64,000 nucleotides of DNA from Streptomyces cucumeris (GTDB taxonomy: Bacteria > Actinomycetota > Actinomycetes > Streptomycetales > Streptomycetaceae), in assembly GCF_024295805.1 (NCBI RefSeq), contig NZ_JANCLX010000006.1:12849-76848 (forward strand). Reading direction: 5' to 3'. The position numbers and the translations under genes are program-made. The notes under the pieces are model-generated. The model ran no database searches, had not been told where the DNA came from, and worked only from the letters and a program-made list of their open reading frames with translations. Positions 10,540-20,320 of this stretch are shown here, piece by piece. Position 1 is the first letter of the stretch, and each line of letters opens with the position of its first letter.

Positions 10540-11139
10540 CTAATGTTCAGCGGCCGCGGGCCGGAAGGTGCACACCTGTGCGCCTTTGGGGCTGGTGGTC
10601 GCGGAGACCAGCTCGAACCCGCGCAGACCACCGTCACCCGGGAAAATCGTCTTGCCGCCGCCGAGGATCACCGGCATGAGGATGAGCCGGAGCTCGTCGA
10701 CCATGTCCTCGTGCAGCAGCGCTCGGGCGAGCGTGGCACTTCCCATCACCAGCAGGTCACCCCCCTCGGCCGCGCGCAGTTCACGCAGGCGCGCCACCGC
10801 CTCGTCCCCGGGGATGGCGGTGGTGTTCTGCCAGGTCAGCTCGTCGCCGCCGAGGGTGCCGGACACCACGTACTTGGGGATGGCGTTCATCCGGTCGGCA
10901 AACGGGTCACCGGCCCGACCGGGCCACGCGGCGGCCATCACCTGCCAGGTGCGGCGGCCGAACAGCAGTGCCCCGGCCCCGGACAGCGCCTCGTCGAAGG
11001 CTCCGCCGACCACCTTCTCGTCGAAGTACCGGTGGCTCCAGCCACCGTGGGCGAAGCCGCCGTCGGTGTCCTCGTCGGGGCCGCCAGGCGCCTGGACGAC
11101 GCCGTCGAGACTCATGAAAGCGGTGATCACGATACGCAC
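10540..11139 (-). CDS. Dihydrofolate reductase family protein (RibD C-terminal-like)
   Basis: Small NADPH-dependent reductase-fold protein of 199 residues. Diagnostic features are the N-terminal strand and loop RIVITAFMSLDGVVQAPGG, the LLFGRRTW segment, and the C-terminal LILMPVILGGGKTIFP. These match the DHFR-like/RibD C-terminal family found in many copies in Streptomyces; the substrate is unknown. Start chosen at GTG 11139 because GAGGAG lies 8 bases upstream; the open frame extends further but without a ribosome site. Confidence 0.85.
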   Translation of the reverse strand: MRIVITAFMSLDGVVQAPGGPDEDTDGGFAHGGWSHRYFDEKVVGGAFDEALSGAGALLFGRRTWQVMAAAWPGRAGDPFADRMNAIPKYVVSGTLGGDELTWQNTTAIPGDEAVARLRELRAAEGGDLLVMGSATLARALLHEDMVDELRLILMPVILGGGKTIFPGDGGLRGFELVSATTSPKGAQVCTFRPAAAEH

Positions 11140-11241
11140 AGGACTGGCTCCTCTTCCTCGCCTCGCCATGAGGCTACGGAAGGGAAGACCGCCCGGCCGC
11201 CCGGAACTCATCGTTTCCCGGCGAAGTCCGCCGGAAGTCCC

Positions 11242-12012
11242 TCATCCGGCGCCGGTGTCACAGGGCCCGTGCGGGCGTTCCCGCTCCGGGGAGTACAGGT
11301 GGCTGTCGCGGAACTGCTCGGCCCCCAGGGTGCGCCCCACCATGATGACGGCCGTGCGGACCACCCCCGCTGCCTTCACCGCGCCGGCGATCTCACCGAG
11401 CGAGCCGCGCAGCACCAGCTCGTCCGGGCGGCTCGCCATGGCGACCACGGCGGCCGGGCAGTCGGCGCCGTAGTGCGGAAGGAGCTCGGCCACCACGCGG
11501 TCCACGTAGCGGGCGGCGAGGTGCAGCACCAGCAGGGCGCGGCTGCGGCCGAGCGTGGCGAGGTCCTCCCCGTCGGGCATGGGCGTGGCCTGCTGGGCGA
11601 TCCGGGTGAGGATGACGGTCTGGCCGACGGTCGGCACGGTCAGCTCGCGCTTGAGCGCGGCGGCCGCCGCCGCGAAGGCGGGGACACCGGGCACCACCTC
11701 GTACGGCACACCGGCCGCGTCGAGACGGCGCATCTGCTCGGCGACAGCGCTGAAGACCGACGGATCACCGGAGTGCAGCCGGGCCACGTCCTCCCCCGCC
11801 TCGTGGGCGGCCACCAGCTCGGCGGTGATCTGGTCCAGGTCGAGCCGGGAAGTGTCCACCAGGCGGGCGTCCGGCGGGCATTCGCCGAGCAGTTCGCGCG
11901 GTACGAGGCTGCCCGCGTACAGACACACCCGGCAGCGGGCGAGGGTACGGGCGCCGCGCACCGTGATCAGGTCGGCGGCGCCGGGGCCCGCGCCGATGAA
12001 GTACACCGTCAT
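11242..12012 (-). CDS. cobM: Precorrin-4 C11-methyltransferase CobM
   Basis: SAM-dependent tetrapyrrole methylase that methylates precorrin-4 at C11. The 256-residue protein starts MTVYFIGAGPGAADLITVRG, the family glycine-rich motif, and contains LHSGDPSVF and YEVVPGVPAF. ATG 12012 is well supported by AGGAGA six bases upstream. It overlaps the stop of cobL by ATGA, so cobL and cobM are translationally coupled. Confidence 0.95.
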   Translation of the reverse strand: MTVYFIGAGPGAADLITVRGARTLARCRVCLYAGSLVPRELLGECPPDARLVDTSRLDLDQITAELVAAHEAGEDVARLHSGDPSVFSAVAEQMRRLDAAGVPYEVVPGVPAFAAAAAALKRELTVPTVGQTVILTRIAQQATPMPDGEDLATLGRSRALLVLHLAARYVDRVVAELLPHYGADCPAAVVAMASRPDELVLRGSLGEIAGAVKAAGVVRTAVIMVGRTLGAEQFRDSHLYSPERERPHGPCDTGAG

Positions 12013-13268
12013 CGTGTCTCTCCTAGAGCGGGTCCGGCCGGGCTGCCGGCCGGTTTGACCACGGACCACTGGGTGACCGGCATGGCCTGCCGCCATCCGG
12101 TGAAGCCACCGACGGGGGTGGCGTGGGCGACGGCGAGGCGGACCAGTTCACCGCCGTGGCGGCGGTACCAGTCGGCGAGCAGCGCCTCGGATTCCAGCGT
12201 CACGGTGTTGGCGACGAGCCGTCCGCCCGGTGGCAGTGCCGACCAGCACGCCTCCAGCAGTCCGGGCGCGGTGGCGCCGCCGCCGATGAACACCGCGTCG
12301 GGGACGGGCAGTCCGGCCAGGGCTTCCGGCGCGGCGCCGGTGACGACACCGAGGCCGGGCACCCCGAGCGCGGCGGCGTTGCGGACGATGCGCTCGGCCC
12401 GCGCCGGGTCGCGTTCGACGGAGTACGCCCGGCAGCGGTGATGGGCGCGCATCCACTCCACGGCGATGGAGCCGGAGCCGCCGCCGATGTCCCAGAGCAG
12501 TTCACCGGGGGCGGGGGCGAGCGCGGCGAGGGTGGCCGCCCGCACATGACGCTTCGTCAGCTGGCCGTCGTGTTCATACGCGGTGTCCGGCAGACCCGGG
12601 GTCACCGCGAGCCGTGGTGTCCCCTCCGCGGCGACGCAGTCGACGGCGATGACATTGAGGGGGTCGCCCGGTGGATGCGCCCAGGTGTCGGCCGTGCCCT
12701 CCACGGTGCGTTCGCGTTCACCGCCGAGCTGCTCCAGCACCCGCATCGGGCTCGGGCCGAAACCACGGTCCCGCAGCAGTCCGGCGACCTCGGCCGGGGT
12801 GTCCGCGCCCGCGCTGAGCACCAGCAGCCGCGCTCCGGTGTGCAGCACCCGGGCGAGGGACGCGAGCGGACGGCCCACGAGGCTGATCACCTCGGTCTCC
12901 TCCAGCGGACGGCCGAGCCGGGCGCACGCGTAGGAGACGGAGGACGGATGGGGCAGCACCCGCAGCCGTGCGGCGCCCAGTTCCCCGGCCAGGGTGCGGC
13001 CGATCCCGAAGAACATCGGGTCGCCGCTGGCCAGCACAGAGATCCGGCGGCCGCTGTGCTCGGCGAACAGCCCGGGCACGGCGGGGCGCAGGGGCGAGGG
13101 CCAGGGCAGCCGCTCGGCACGGCACTCCGCGGGCAGCAGCGCGAGCTGACGGGGGCCACCGATGATCACCTCGGCCGAGCACAGCGCGTCCCGCGCCGTC
13201 ATGGTGAGCCCGTCCCAGCCGTCGGCGCCGATGCCGACGACGGTCACGGGGGGTCGGGCGGGGCTCAC
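12009..13268 (-). CDS. cobL: Precorrin-6Y C5,15-methyltransferase (decarboxylating) CobL
   Basis: Bifunctional enzyme that methylates C5 and C15 and decarboxylates the acetate side chain. Residues 1-200 form a CbiE-type tetrapyrrole methylase (VTVVGIGADGWDGL). Residues about 210-419 form a CbiT-type Rossmann methyltransferase with LLWDIGGGSGSIAVEWMR. The GTG start at 13268 has AGGGAG 4 bases upstream. First gene of the cobL-cobM pair; no riboswitch is visible in its short upstream region. Confidence 0.95.
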   Translation of the reverse strand: MSPARPPVTVVGIGADGWDGLTMTARDALCSAEVIIGGPRQLALLPAECRAERLPWPSPLRPAVPGLFAEHSGRRISVLASGDPMFFGIGRTLAGELGAARLRVLPHPSSVSYACARLGRPLEETEVISLVGRPLASLARVLHTGARLLVLSAGADTPAEVAGLLRDRGFGPSPMRVLEQLGGERERTVEGTADTWAHPPGDPLNVIAVDCVAAEGTPRLAVTPGLPDTAYEHDGQLTKRHVRAATLAALAPAPGELLWDIGGGSGSIAVEWMRAHHRCRAYSVERDPARAERIVRNAAALGVPGLGVVTGAAPEALAGLPVPDAVFIGGGATAPGLLEACWSALPPGGRLVANTVTLESEALLADWYRRHGGELVRLAVAHATPVGGFTGWRQAMPVTQWSVVKPAGSPAGPALGETR

Positions 13269-13362
13269 GGCGCTCCCTGGCGTCGGTCGGGCGAGGAGCG
13301 CCGGGACGGCGCCCAGCGGAACTCTACTGACCTGCTACGACGCAGTCCGCCCCCGGGTCCGG

Positions 13363-14145
13363 TCAGCCGTCGGCCACCCGGGGGCCGGGCACCTGTTCCG
13401 GGCGCGGGGGCTCGTCGTCCGGTGCCAGTTCGGCGACCGCCCTGAGCTGCTCGGCCGTCATCCCCGCCGGGACCGGCTTCGGCGCGGGGGTGCGCAACGG
13501 CGGCTGCCAGCCCTCGTCGGGAGCCCAGCGCCGGATGATCCGGGCGGGCGCCCCGGCGACCACCGTGTGATCGGGCACCTCACCGCGGACGATCGCCCCC
13601 GCGGCCACCACCACATTGCGGCCCAGCCGGGCCCCCGGCAGGATCACCGCCCCGGAGCCCAGCCAGCTCCCGGAGCCGATGGACACCGGCTCCGAGCGTG
13701 GCCACTGGTGGCCGATGGGCTGCTCGGGGTCGTCATAGGAGTGGTTGTCGCTGGTCACGTAGACGTACGGACCGCAGTACACATCGTCGCCGAACTCCAC
13801 GGTCCGGGAGGCGATCACATGGCTGCCCCGGCCGAGCACCACACCGTTGCCCAGCCGCAGTACGGGATCGGGGCCGAGGTCGAGTCCGGGCAACATGCCC
13901 GCGGTCAGGGTCACCTGTTCACCGATGACGCAGTGGTCGCCGAGGTGGATCCACGGTTCCCCGAAGACGGTGCCCTGGGGGAAGGCCAGCCGGGTGCCCA
14001 CGCCGATGGACCCGAACCGGTACGGCCCGGGGCGGTCCCGGGTCACCGCGCCGACCCGCCGCACCCAGCGCGATCCGGCGTGCACCAGTCGGGATGCGGT
14101 GCGGCGGCGCCAGGCCGCCCAGGATGAGAACACGTTCTCGTTCAT
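13363..14145 (-). CDS. Hexapeptide-repeat (LbH) acyltransferase
   Basis: Acyltransferase of the left-handed parallel beta-helix superfamily. Hexapeptide-like repeats run through the centre of the 260-residue protein, including the acetyltransferase C-terminal coil pattern LPGARLGRNVVVAAGAIVRG and a catalytic-type SDNHSYDD histidine region. A short basic N-terminal segment and a proline-rich C-terminal tail flank the helix. The acceptor is unknown; family members acetylate sugars or other small molecules. ATG 14145 is preferred over GTG 14151. It follows the FhuF-like gene with a 38-base gap and may be the last gene of the methylmalonyl-CoA mutase transcript. Confidence 0.8.
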   Translation of the reverse strand: MNENVFSSWAAWRRRTASRLVHAGSRWVRRVGAVTRDRPGPYRFGSIGVGTRLAFPQGTVFGEPWIHLGDHCVIGEQVTLTAGMLPGLDLGPDPVLRLGNGVVLGRGSHVIASRTVEFGDDVYCGPYVYVTSDNHSYDDPEQPIGHQWPRSEPVSIGSGSWLGSGAVILPGARLGRNVVVAAGAIVRGEVPDHTVVAGAPARIIRRWAPDEGWQPPLRTPAPKPVPAGMTAEQLRAVAELAPDDEPPRPEQVPGPRVADG

Positions 14146-14183
14146 CGGCACCCGCCCACCGTACCGAGCGGGCGGTCACGGGA

Positions 14184-14990
14184 TCAGCCCTCACCGCTGT
14201 GACCTGCGCCGCGTTCGGTGCGAGGGGCCCGGCTGAGTCCGCAGTCCCCGCACAACCCACCGCCGGGCACCCGGTAGTAGAGACAGCAGGTGCGGCGCCG
14301 GAACGCGAGCGGCGCGGTGGCCAGGGTGCCGGTGCCGGTCAGCGGCGGGGTCCGGAGCAGGGTGCGGACCAGGGCGGTGGCGCGGTCCGCCGCGTCGTCC
14401 CTGCCCCGTGCCCGGCACCAGTCGTGGAACACCCGCAGGGAACCGGCGAGCGCCGAGGCGGCGTTGCCCCACAGCAGCCGTCCGGAGACCGGACATGCGG
14501 TGCGCACCGCATGGTGCAGCGGCAGCAGGTGGACATGGGCGGTGTGGGCCAGTTGCCCGGCCACCCCGGCGGGTTCACCGTGGGTCCGCCACGGCCCCGG
14601 ATGCCACAGATCGTCGGGCGCCATCCGCGCCGGGTTCCACCACAGGGCGTCGGGGCGCAGATCCGGCACCCTGCCGTGCAGGGCAGCCGGGGCCAGCGTG
14701 AGCGACCAGAGCCGGGCCGCGAGCCCCTGGAAGACCAGGGAGGCGGCGACCCGGCGCTCATCGGTGCGCAGCGTCGTGCCGACGGTGTCGATCCGGGTGA
14801 GCAGCGCGGGCGCGGCCCGGCCCCCCTCGGTCCGGTAGACCGCGCCGAGGGGGACGTACCCCTCGGCGCCCGGTCCACTGTCGCCGGCCGGCGCTCCGGT
14901 CCGCAGGGCGAAGAACGGGCCCACCGCCGCGCTCTCACACGGTTCGGCCGCCGGACCGCGGCCGTCCGCGGAAGGGTTCTGGTGATCCAC
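14184..14990 (-). CDS. FhuF-like (2Fe-2S)-binding protein
   Basis: Siderophore-interacting/ferric reductase-like protein of 268 residues. The C-terminus carries CCLYYR followed by LCGDCG, matching the unusual CC-x10-C-x2-C cluster of FhuF, which binds a 2Fe-2S centre and reduces ferric siderophores in the cytoplasm. The rest of the protein matches the FhuF-like domain in layout. The GTG start lies 3 bases after the meaB stop, so translation is probably coupled to meaB, an unexpected partner for an iron reductase. Confidence 0.8.
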   Translation of the reverse strand: MDHQNPSADGRGPAAEPCESAAVGPFFALRTGAPAGDSGPGAEGYVPLGAVYRTEGGRAAPALLTRIDTVGTTLRTDERRVAASLVFQGLAARLWSLTLAPAALHGRVPDLRPDALWWNPARMAPDDLWHPGPWRTHGEPAGVAGQLAHTAHVHLLPLHHAVRTACPVSGRLLWGNAASALAGSLRVFHDWCRARGRDDAADRATALVRTLLRTPPLTGTGTLATAPLAFRRRTCCLYYRVPGGGLCGDCGLSRAPRTERGAGHSGEG

Positions 14991-14993
14991 GGC

Positions 14994-16001
14994 TCAATGA
15001 TCGTCCGGCGCCCGGAACGCCTCCAGCAACCGGTCCGCGGCCAGCGTCGCCGTCAGCGTGCCGTCCCGGACCTCCTGCTCCAGCCCCGGTCCGAGGCGGC
15101 GCACCTCGGGGTGGGCGTGCAGCCGGGCCAGCAGCTGGTCGCGCACCATCGACCAGGTCCAGTCGACCTGCTGGTCGCGGCGCTTGGTGTCCAGCGCGCC
15201 GGTGGCGTCCAGCACCCGGCGGTGCTGCTCCAGCCGCTCCCACACCACGTCCAGGCCGGTGTTCTCGCGCGCGCTGCAGGTGAGCACGGGCGGGTTCCAG
15301 GGGGCGTCGTGGGGCTGCAACAGCCGCAGGGCGCCCGCCAGTTCACGGGCCGCGGACTTGGCGTCGCGGGCGTGCGGTCCGTCGGCCTTGTTGATGGTGA
15401 CGACGTCCGCCAGCTCCAGGACGCCCTTCTTGATGCCCTGGAGCTGGTCACCGGTACGGGCCAGAGAGAGCAGCAGGAAGGAGTCGACCATATTGGCCAC
15501 GGCGGTCTCGGACTGGCCGACCCCGACCGTCTCCACCAGCACCACGTCATAGCCCGCCGCCTCCATGACGACCATGGACTCGCGGGTGGCGCGGGCGACC
15601 CCGCCGAGCGTTCCGGCGCTCGGCGAGGGGCGGACGAAGGCGTTCGGATCCACCGACAGCCGCTCCATCCGGGTCTTGTCGCCCAGGATGGAACCGCCGG
15701 TGCGGGTGGAGGACGGATCGACGGCGAGCACCGCGACCCGGTGGCCCAGCCCGGTGAGCATGGTGCCCAGGGCGTCGATGAAGGTGGACTTGCCCACGCC
15801 GGGCACACCGCTGATGCCCACCCGCCGCGCCCCGCCGGTGTGCGGCAGCAGCTCGATCAGCAGCCGCTGGGCGAGGTCGCGGTGGTCGGGCCGGGTGGAC
15901 TCCACGAGGGTGATCGCGCGGGCGATGTACGCACGCGATCCGTCGAGCACACCCTTGGCGTAGGTGTCGATGTCGATGGCCGGTCGCCTGGCTGACCGCA
16001 T
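14994..16001 (-). CDS. meaB: Methylmalonyl-CoA mutase-associated GTPase MeaB
   Basis: G3E-family GTPase chaperone that protects and reloads the adenosylcobalamin of methylmalonyl-CoA mutase. The 335-residue chain has a P-loop GVPGVGKST at residues 65-73, then AVDPSSTRTGGSILGDKTRM, VETVGVGQSE and the NKADG specificity motif. The frame is open far upstream through mutB, but ATG 16001, 4 bases after the mutB stop, gives the normal MeaB length. Operon order: mutA, mutB, meaB. Confidence 0.95.
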   Translation of the reverse strand: MRSARRPAIDIDTYAKGVLDGSRAYIARAITLVESTRPDHRDLAQRLLIELLPHTGGARRVGISGVPGVGKSTFIDALGTMLTGLGHRVAVLAVDPSSTRTGGSILGDKTRMERLSVDPNAFVRPSPSAGTLGGVARATRESMVVMEAAGYDVVLVETVGVGQSETAVANMVDSFLLLSLARTGDQLQGIKKGVLELADVVTINKADGPHARDAKSAARELAGALRLLQPHDAPWNPPVLTCSARENTGLDVVWERLEQHRRVLDATGALDTKRRDQQVDWTWSMVRDQLLARLHAHPEVRRLGPGLEQEVRDGTLTATLAADRLLEAFRAPDDH

Positions 16002-16005
16002 GGGC

Positions 16006-18234
16006 CTACAGCTCGTGGCCGAGGTCGGCGGCGAGCGACCTGACCAAGTCGTGGGCGGCGTCGGGGATGACCGTGCCCGGCAGGAAGACGGCGGCGGCGC
16101 CGGCCTCGTGCAGGGTCTGGACGTCCTGCGGCGGGATGACCCCGCCCACCACGATGGTGATGTCCTCGCGCCCGGCCAGTGCCAGCTGCTCGCGCAGCGC
16201 GGGCACCAGGGTGAGGTGGCCGGCGGCGAGCGAGGAGACGCCGACGATGTGCACATCGGCCTCCACCGCCTGCCGGGCGACCTCCTCCGGGGTCTGGAAC
16301 AGCGGGCCGACGTCCACATCGAAGCCCAGGTCGGCGAAGGCGGTGGCGATCACCTTCTGGCCGCGGTCATGCCCGTCCTGGCCCATCTTGGCGACCAGGA
16401 TGCGCGGGCGGCGGCCCTCGGCCTCCTCGAACTTCTCCACCAGGGCGCGGGTGCGGTCCACGCCGGACGACGGTCCGGCCTCTTCTCGGTACACACCGGA
16501 GATCGTACGGATCTGGCCGGAGTGGCGCCCGTACACCTTCTCGAGTGCGTCGGAGATCTCGCCCACGGTGGCCTTGGCACGGGCCGCGTCGACCGCGAGG
16601 GCCAGCAGATTGCCCTCCAGACCGGTGCCCGGACCCGACTCGGCGGCCGCGGTCAGCCGCCGCAGCGCGTCCTGGCAGACCGCCTCGTCCCGCTCGGCGC
16701 GCAGCCGCCGCAGCTTCTCGATCTGCTGGGCGCGCACCGAGCTGTTGTCGACCTTGAGGACCTCGATCTGCTCATCGCTGTCCACCCGGTACTTGTTGAC
16801 GCCGATCACCGGCTGGCGGCCGGAGTCGATACGCGCCTGGGTGCGGGCCGCGGCCTCCTCGACACGCATCTTGGGGATGCCCGCGTCGATGGCCTTGGCC
16901 ATACCGCCGGCCGCCTCGACCTCCTCGATGTGCTGCCAGGCCCGCCGCGCCAGGTCATGGGTGAGCTTCTCGACATAGGCGCTGCCGCCCCAGGGGTCGA
17001 TCACCCGGCAGGTGCCCGACTCCTGCTGGAGCAGGATCTGGGTGTTGCGGGCGATGCGCGCGGAGAAGTCGGTGGGCAGCGCCAGCGCCTCGTCCAGCGC
17101 GTTGGTGTGCAGTGACTGGGTGTGGCCCTGGGTGGCGGCCATCGCCTCGATACAGGTGCGCGCCACGTTGTTGAACACGTCCTGGGCGGTGAGCGACCAG
17201 CCGGAGGTCTGCGAATGGGTGCGCAGACTGAGCGACTTGGGGTTCTTGGGGTCGAACTGCTTGACCAGCTTGGCCCAGAGCAACCGGGCCGCCCGCAACT
17301 TGGCGATCTCCATGAAGAAGTTCATGCCGATGGCCCAGAAGAACGACAGCCGCGGCGCGAACGCGTCCACGTCCATCCCGGCGTCCATACCGGCCCGCAG
17401 ATACTCCACCCCGTCGGCCAGGGTGTACGCCAGCTCCAGATCGGCCGTGGCTCCGGCCTCCTGGATGTGGTAGCCGGAGATCGAGATGGAGTTGTAGCGG
17501 GGCATCCGCTGCGAGGTGAACGCGAAGATGTCGGAGATGATCCGCATCGACGGCTGCGGCGGATAGATGTAGGTGTTGCGGACCATGAACTCCTTGAGGA
17601 TGTCGTTCTGGATGGTCCCCGCCAGCTTCTCCGGTGCCACCCCCTGCTCCTCGGCGGCCACGATGTACAGCGCGAGCACCGGGAGCACCGCGCCGTTCAT
17701 CGTCATCGACACGCTCATCCGGTCCAGCGGGATGCCGTCGAAGAGCTGACGCATGTCGTAGATGGAGTCGATGGCCACGCCCGCCATGCCGACGTCACCG
17801 GTCACCCGGGGGTGGTCGCTGTCGTAGCCGCGGTGGGTGGGCAGGTCGAACGCCACCGACAGGCCCTTCTGACCGGCCGCGAGGTTGCGGCGGTAGAAGG
17901 CGTTGGACTCCTCGGCGGTGGAGAAGCCCGCGTACTGCCGGATCGTCCAGGGCTGGTTGACGTACATCGTCGGGTACGGGCCGCGCAGATAGGGCGCGGC
18001 ACCGGGGTAGGTGCCCAGGAAGTCCAGACCCGTCAGGTCCTCGGCGGTGTACAGCGGTTTGACCCCGATGCCCTCCGGGGTGTCCCACACCAGGTCCTCG
18101 GTGCTCTTGCCGACGTTCTCGCCCAGAGCGGCCGCCCACTCGGCGGAGGTGGCCGTGACCCGCTCTCCGGGCGCCTCGAGCTCGATTCCCGAGAAGTCCG
18201 GAATCCTTCCGGCGTCCTGCGGACCGGCCGCCAT
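16006..18234 (-). CDS. mutB: Methylmalonyl-CoA mutase large (catalytic) subunit
   Basis: Adenosylcobalamin-dependent isomerase interconverting succinyl-CoA and (R)-methylmalonyl-CoA, supplying methylmalonyl-CoA for polyketides or consuming propionyl-CoA. The N-terminal TIM barrel is intact ([26 protein letters not shown]). The C-terminal B12 domain holds the base-off motif DGHDRG at residues 620-625, with His622 as the cobalt ligand. ATG 18234 gives 742 residues; GTG 18237 is an alternative. The start overlaps the mutA stop. Confidence 0.96.
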   Translation of the reverse strand: MAAGPQDAGRIPDFSGIELEAPGERVTATSAEWAAALGENVGKSTEDLVWDTPEGIGVKPLYTAEDLTGLDFLGTYPGAAPYLRGPYPTMYVNQPWTIRQYAGFSTAEESNAFYRRNLAAGQKGLSVAFDLPTHRGYDSDHPRVTGDVGMAGVAIDSIYDMRQLFDGIPLDRMSVSMTMNGAVLPVLALYIVAAEEQGVAPEKLAGTIQNDILKEFMVRNTYIYPPQPSMRIISDIFAFTSQRMPRYNSISISGYHIQEAGATADLELAYTLADGVEYLRAGMDAGMDVDAFAPRLSFFWAIGMNFFMEIAKLRAARLLWAKLVKQFDPKNPKSLSLRTHSQTSGWSLTAQDVFNNVARTCIEAMAATQGHTQSLHTNALDEALALPTDFSARIARNTQILLQQESGTCRVIDPWGGSAYVEKLTHDLARRAWQHIEEVEAAGGMAKAIDAGIPKMRVEEAAARTQARIDSGRQPVIGVNKYRVDSDEQIEVLKVDNSSVRAQQIEKLRRLRAERDEAVCQDALRRLTAAAESGPGTGLEGNLLALAVDAARAKATVGEISDALEKVYGRHSGQIRTISGVYREEAGPSSGVDRTRALVEKFEEAEGRRPRILVAKMGQDGHDRGQKVIATAFADLGFDVDVGPLFQTPEEVARQAVEADVHIVGVSSLAAGHLTLVPALREQLALAGREDITIVVGGVIPPQDVQTLHEAGAAAVFLPGTVIPDAAHDLVRSLAADLGHEL

Positions 18235-20117
18235 CACGCCACCCCCATGGTGTCCAGGGCCGAGGTGAGGACCTCGACCGCGTTGCAGCCCGCGAAGACG
18301 AACGCGTCCACGCCGGCCTGCTCGTACTCATCCTGTCGATCCCCGGGCCGCCCGGCCAGATACACCTGGAGTGCGCCCGCGGTCTTCAGCCGCCCGGCGA
18401 CATCCGCCGCCTGCTCCGCGTACAGCGTGTCGCTGGAGCACAGGCATGCCACGCGGGCGCCGCTGGCGGCGAACGCCTCGGCCACGGTCTCGGCGGTCAC
18501 GGTGACCGGTTCATGGACCGCCTCGATACCGCCCGCCTGGAAGAGGTTGGCGGCGAAGGTGGCGCGCGCGGTGTGCGCGGCCGCGGGGCCGAGGGCGGCC
18601 AGGAAGACCCGGGGCCGGGTGCCCTCGGCGGTCTGGTGGGCGTCGGAGCGGGCGCGCAGCGCCTCGTACGCCTCGTCGCGGCGCACCCGGGGCAGTCCGC
18701 CGCCGGACGGCGCGGAGGCCTCCTCGCGCTCCACGAGCTGCTCGGTGAGGTTCGGGAACTCGCTGACGCCGGTGATCGGCTCCTTGCGGCGGGCCAGGTC
18801 GCGGGAGCGGCGGGCCCAGGTCTCGGCCAGTGTGTCGCGCACCAGACCGGAGGCGAGGGCGGCGGCGAGACCGCCGGCGGCCTCGATCTCCTGGAACCAG
18901 GTCCAGGCGGCACGGGCCACCTCGTCGGTGAGCCGCTCGATGTACCAGGAGCCGCCGCCGGGGTCGATCACCCGGGCGAGGTGCGACTCCTCGAGCAGGA
19001 TGGTGGAGGTGTTGCGGGCCACCCGGCGGGCGAAGTCGTCGGGCTGGCCGATGGCGCTGTCGAAGGGCAGCACGGTGACGGCGTCGGCGCCGCCGACCCC
19101 GGCGGCCATGCTCGCCACGGTGGTGCGGAGCATGTTCACCCAGGGGTCGCGCCGGGTCATCATCACCGGGGAGGTCACCGCGTGCTGGCGCTGGGCGGCC
19201 GCTTCCGGGGCCGCGCCGCACACCTGCGCGACCCGGGCCCACAGCCGCCGGGCGGCGCGCAGTTTGGCGATGGTCAGGAACTGGTCGGCGGTGGCCGCGT
19301 AGCGGAACTCCAGCTCGCCACAGGCGGCTTCGGCGCTCAGCCCCGCCTCGGTCAGCGTCCGCAGATAGGCCACGCCCGCGGCGAGCGAGCAGCCGAGCTC
19401 CTGGGCGGCCGTGCCACCGGCCTCGTGGTACGGCAGGGCGTCCACGGCGAGAGCGCGGATCCCGGGGTGGTCACGGTGGCTGAGGGCCGCGAGCTCCGCG
19501 GCGGCGGCCAGGTGACCCGGCAGATCGGCGTCCCGGCCGGTGCGGGCCACCAGGCCCAGCGGGTCGGCGCCGAGGTTGCCGAGCGCCGCGTGCGGCGGCA
19601 CCTCGCGCTCGCCGTAGAGCCGCAGCAGGGCGCGGGCGGCGGCCTCGAAGTCGGCGCCCGCGTCCAGTGCCACGGGGGCGAGGTCGAGATAGACCCCGTT
19701 CAGCGCCTCGGGCAGGGCGTCGACGGGCACTCCGGCCTCGCCGACCGCCAGCCACACCGAGCTGACACCGTTCTCCAGGTCGGCCAGGACGGCCTGGTTG
19801 GTGCGGGCCGGGTCGGGGTGGGCGTGTCGCTGGCGCACATCCCAGCCGGAGACCGTGGAGCCCTCGGGCCGGCCGCCGCGTACGAAGGGCGCGAAGCCGG
19901 GGAGTCCGGCGTCCTGCGGGGCGTCATCAGCGGTGTACAGCGGCTGGACGGTGATGCCGTCCTCGAGTGCGGTCGCGAGGACCGCTTCGGCCTGTTCCCC
20001 TACGGCGTCCGAGGTGCCGCTTTTGCGCAGCACTCCTTCGACGAGGTGGCGCCATTGGTCACGCGTCACATCCGGGAATTCGTCGGCGAGGGGAAGGCCG
20101 TCAGGCAGGACCGTCAT
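18234..20117 (-). CDS. mutA: Methylmalonyl-CoA mutase small subunit
   Basis: Non-catalytic partner of MutB in the actinobacterial heterodimer. The 627-residue protein has the same barrel plus flavodoxin-like layout ([28 protein letters not shown]). At the place of the cobalamin-binding motif it reads [17 protein letters not shown], with no DxHxxG, as expected for the subunit that does not bind B12. It is the first gene of the mutA-mutB-meaB run; its ATG at 20117 follows a roughly 200-base promoter region. Confidence 0.94.
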   Translation of the reverse strand: MTVLPDGLPLADEFPDVTRDQWRHLVEGVLRKSGTSDAVGEQAEAVLATALEDGITVQPLYTADDAPQDAGLPGFAPFVRGGRPEGSTVSGWDVRQRHAHPDPARTNQAVLADLENGVSSVWLAVGEAGVPVDALPEALNGVYLDLAPVALDAGADFEAAARALLRLYGEREVPPHAALGNLGADPLGLVARTGRDADLPGHLAAAAELAALSHRDHPGIRALAVDALPYHEAGGTAAQELGCSLAAGVAYLRTLTEAGLSAEAACGELEFRYAATADQFLTIAKLRAARRLWARVAQVCGAAPEAAAQRQHAVTSPVMMTRRDPWVNMLRTTVASMAAGVGGADAVTVLPFDSAIGQPDDFARRVARNTSTILLEESHLARVIDPGGGSWYIERLTDEVARAAWTWFQEIEAAGGLAAALASGLVRDTLAETWARRSRDLARRKEPITGVSEFPNLTEQLVEREEASAPSGGGLPRVRRDEAYEALRARSDAHQTAEGTRPRVFLAALGPAAAHTARATFAANLFQAGGIEAVHEPVTVTAETVAEAFAASGARVACLCSSDTLYAEQAADVAGRLKTAGALQVYLAGRPGDRQDEYEQAGVDAFVFAGCNAVEVLTSALDTMGVA

Positions 20118-20221
20118 GACAGCGGAGGCTAGTGCGATCTTCTAAAGCCAGAGCAGAGGAACCGGCTGTGAGCTTGCTCTCTATGTGCCGTTCGCCACGG
20201 GATGACGCCCGTTAAGAGAGA

Positions 20222-20257
20222 CCCGCCCGGTGCGACGGGGGATGCACACCGGGCGGG
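20222..20257. terminator. Bidirectional-looking hairpin terminator
   Basis: A perfect 11-bp stem (CCCGCCCGGTG at 20222-20232 with CACCGGGCGGG at 20247-20257) encloses a 14-base loop. It lies just past the 3' end of the P450 gene. On the minus strand it is followed by TCTCTCTTAA. On the plus strand a run of five T follows about 11 bases later. It most likely ends the P450 transcript and shields the mutA promoter, which lies in the same 203-base gap. Confidence 0.7.
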
Positions 20258-20320
20258 CTCGATGACCTTTTTACCGCATCGGGCCCGGGTTATGCATCAC
20301 AAACGTGTTCGCTTTCCCCG

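Noticed and set aside
10447..12441. 664-residue plus-strand frame
   Set aside because: Antisense to the DHFR-like, cobM and cobL genes, with no recognisable domains and no ribosome site.
13269..13362. Possible second cobalamin riboswitch before cobL
   Set aside because: Neither the GCCACTG B12 box nor the GGAA-GGTG block is present.
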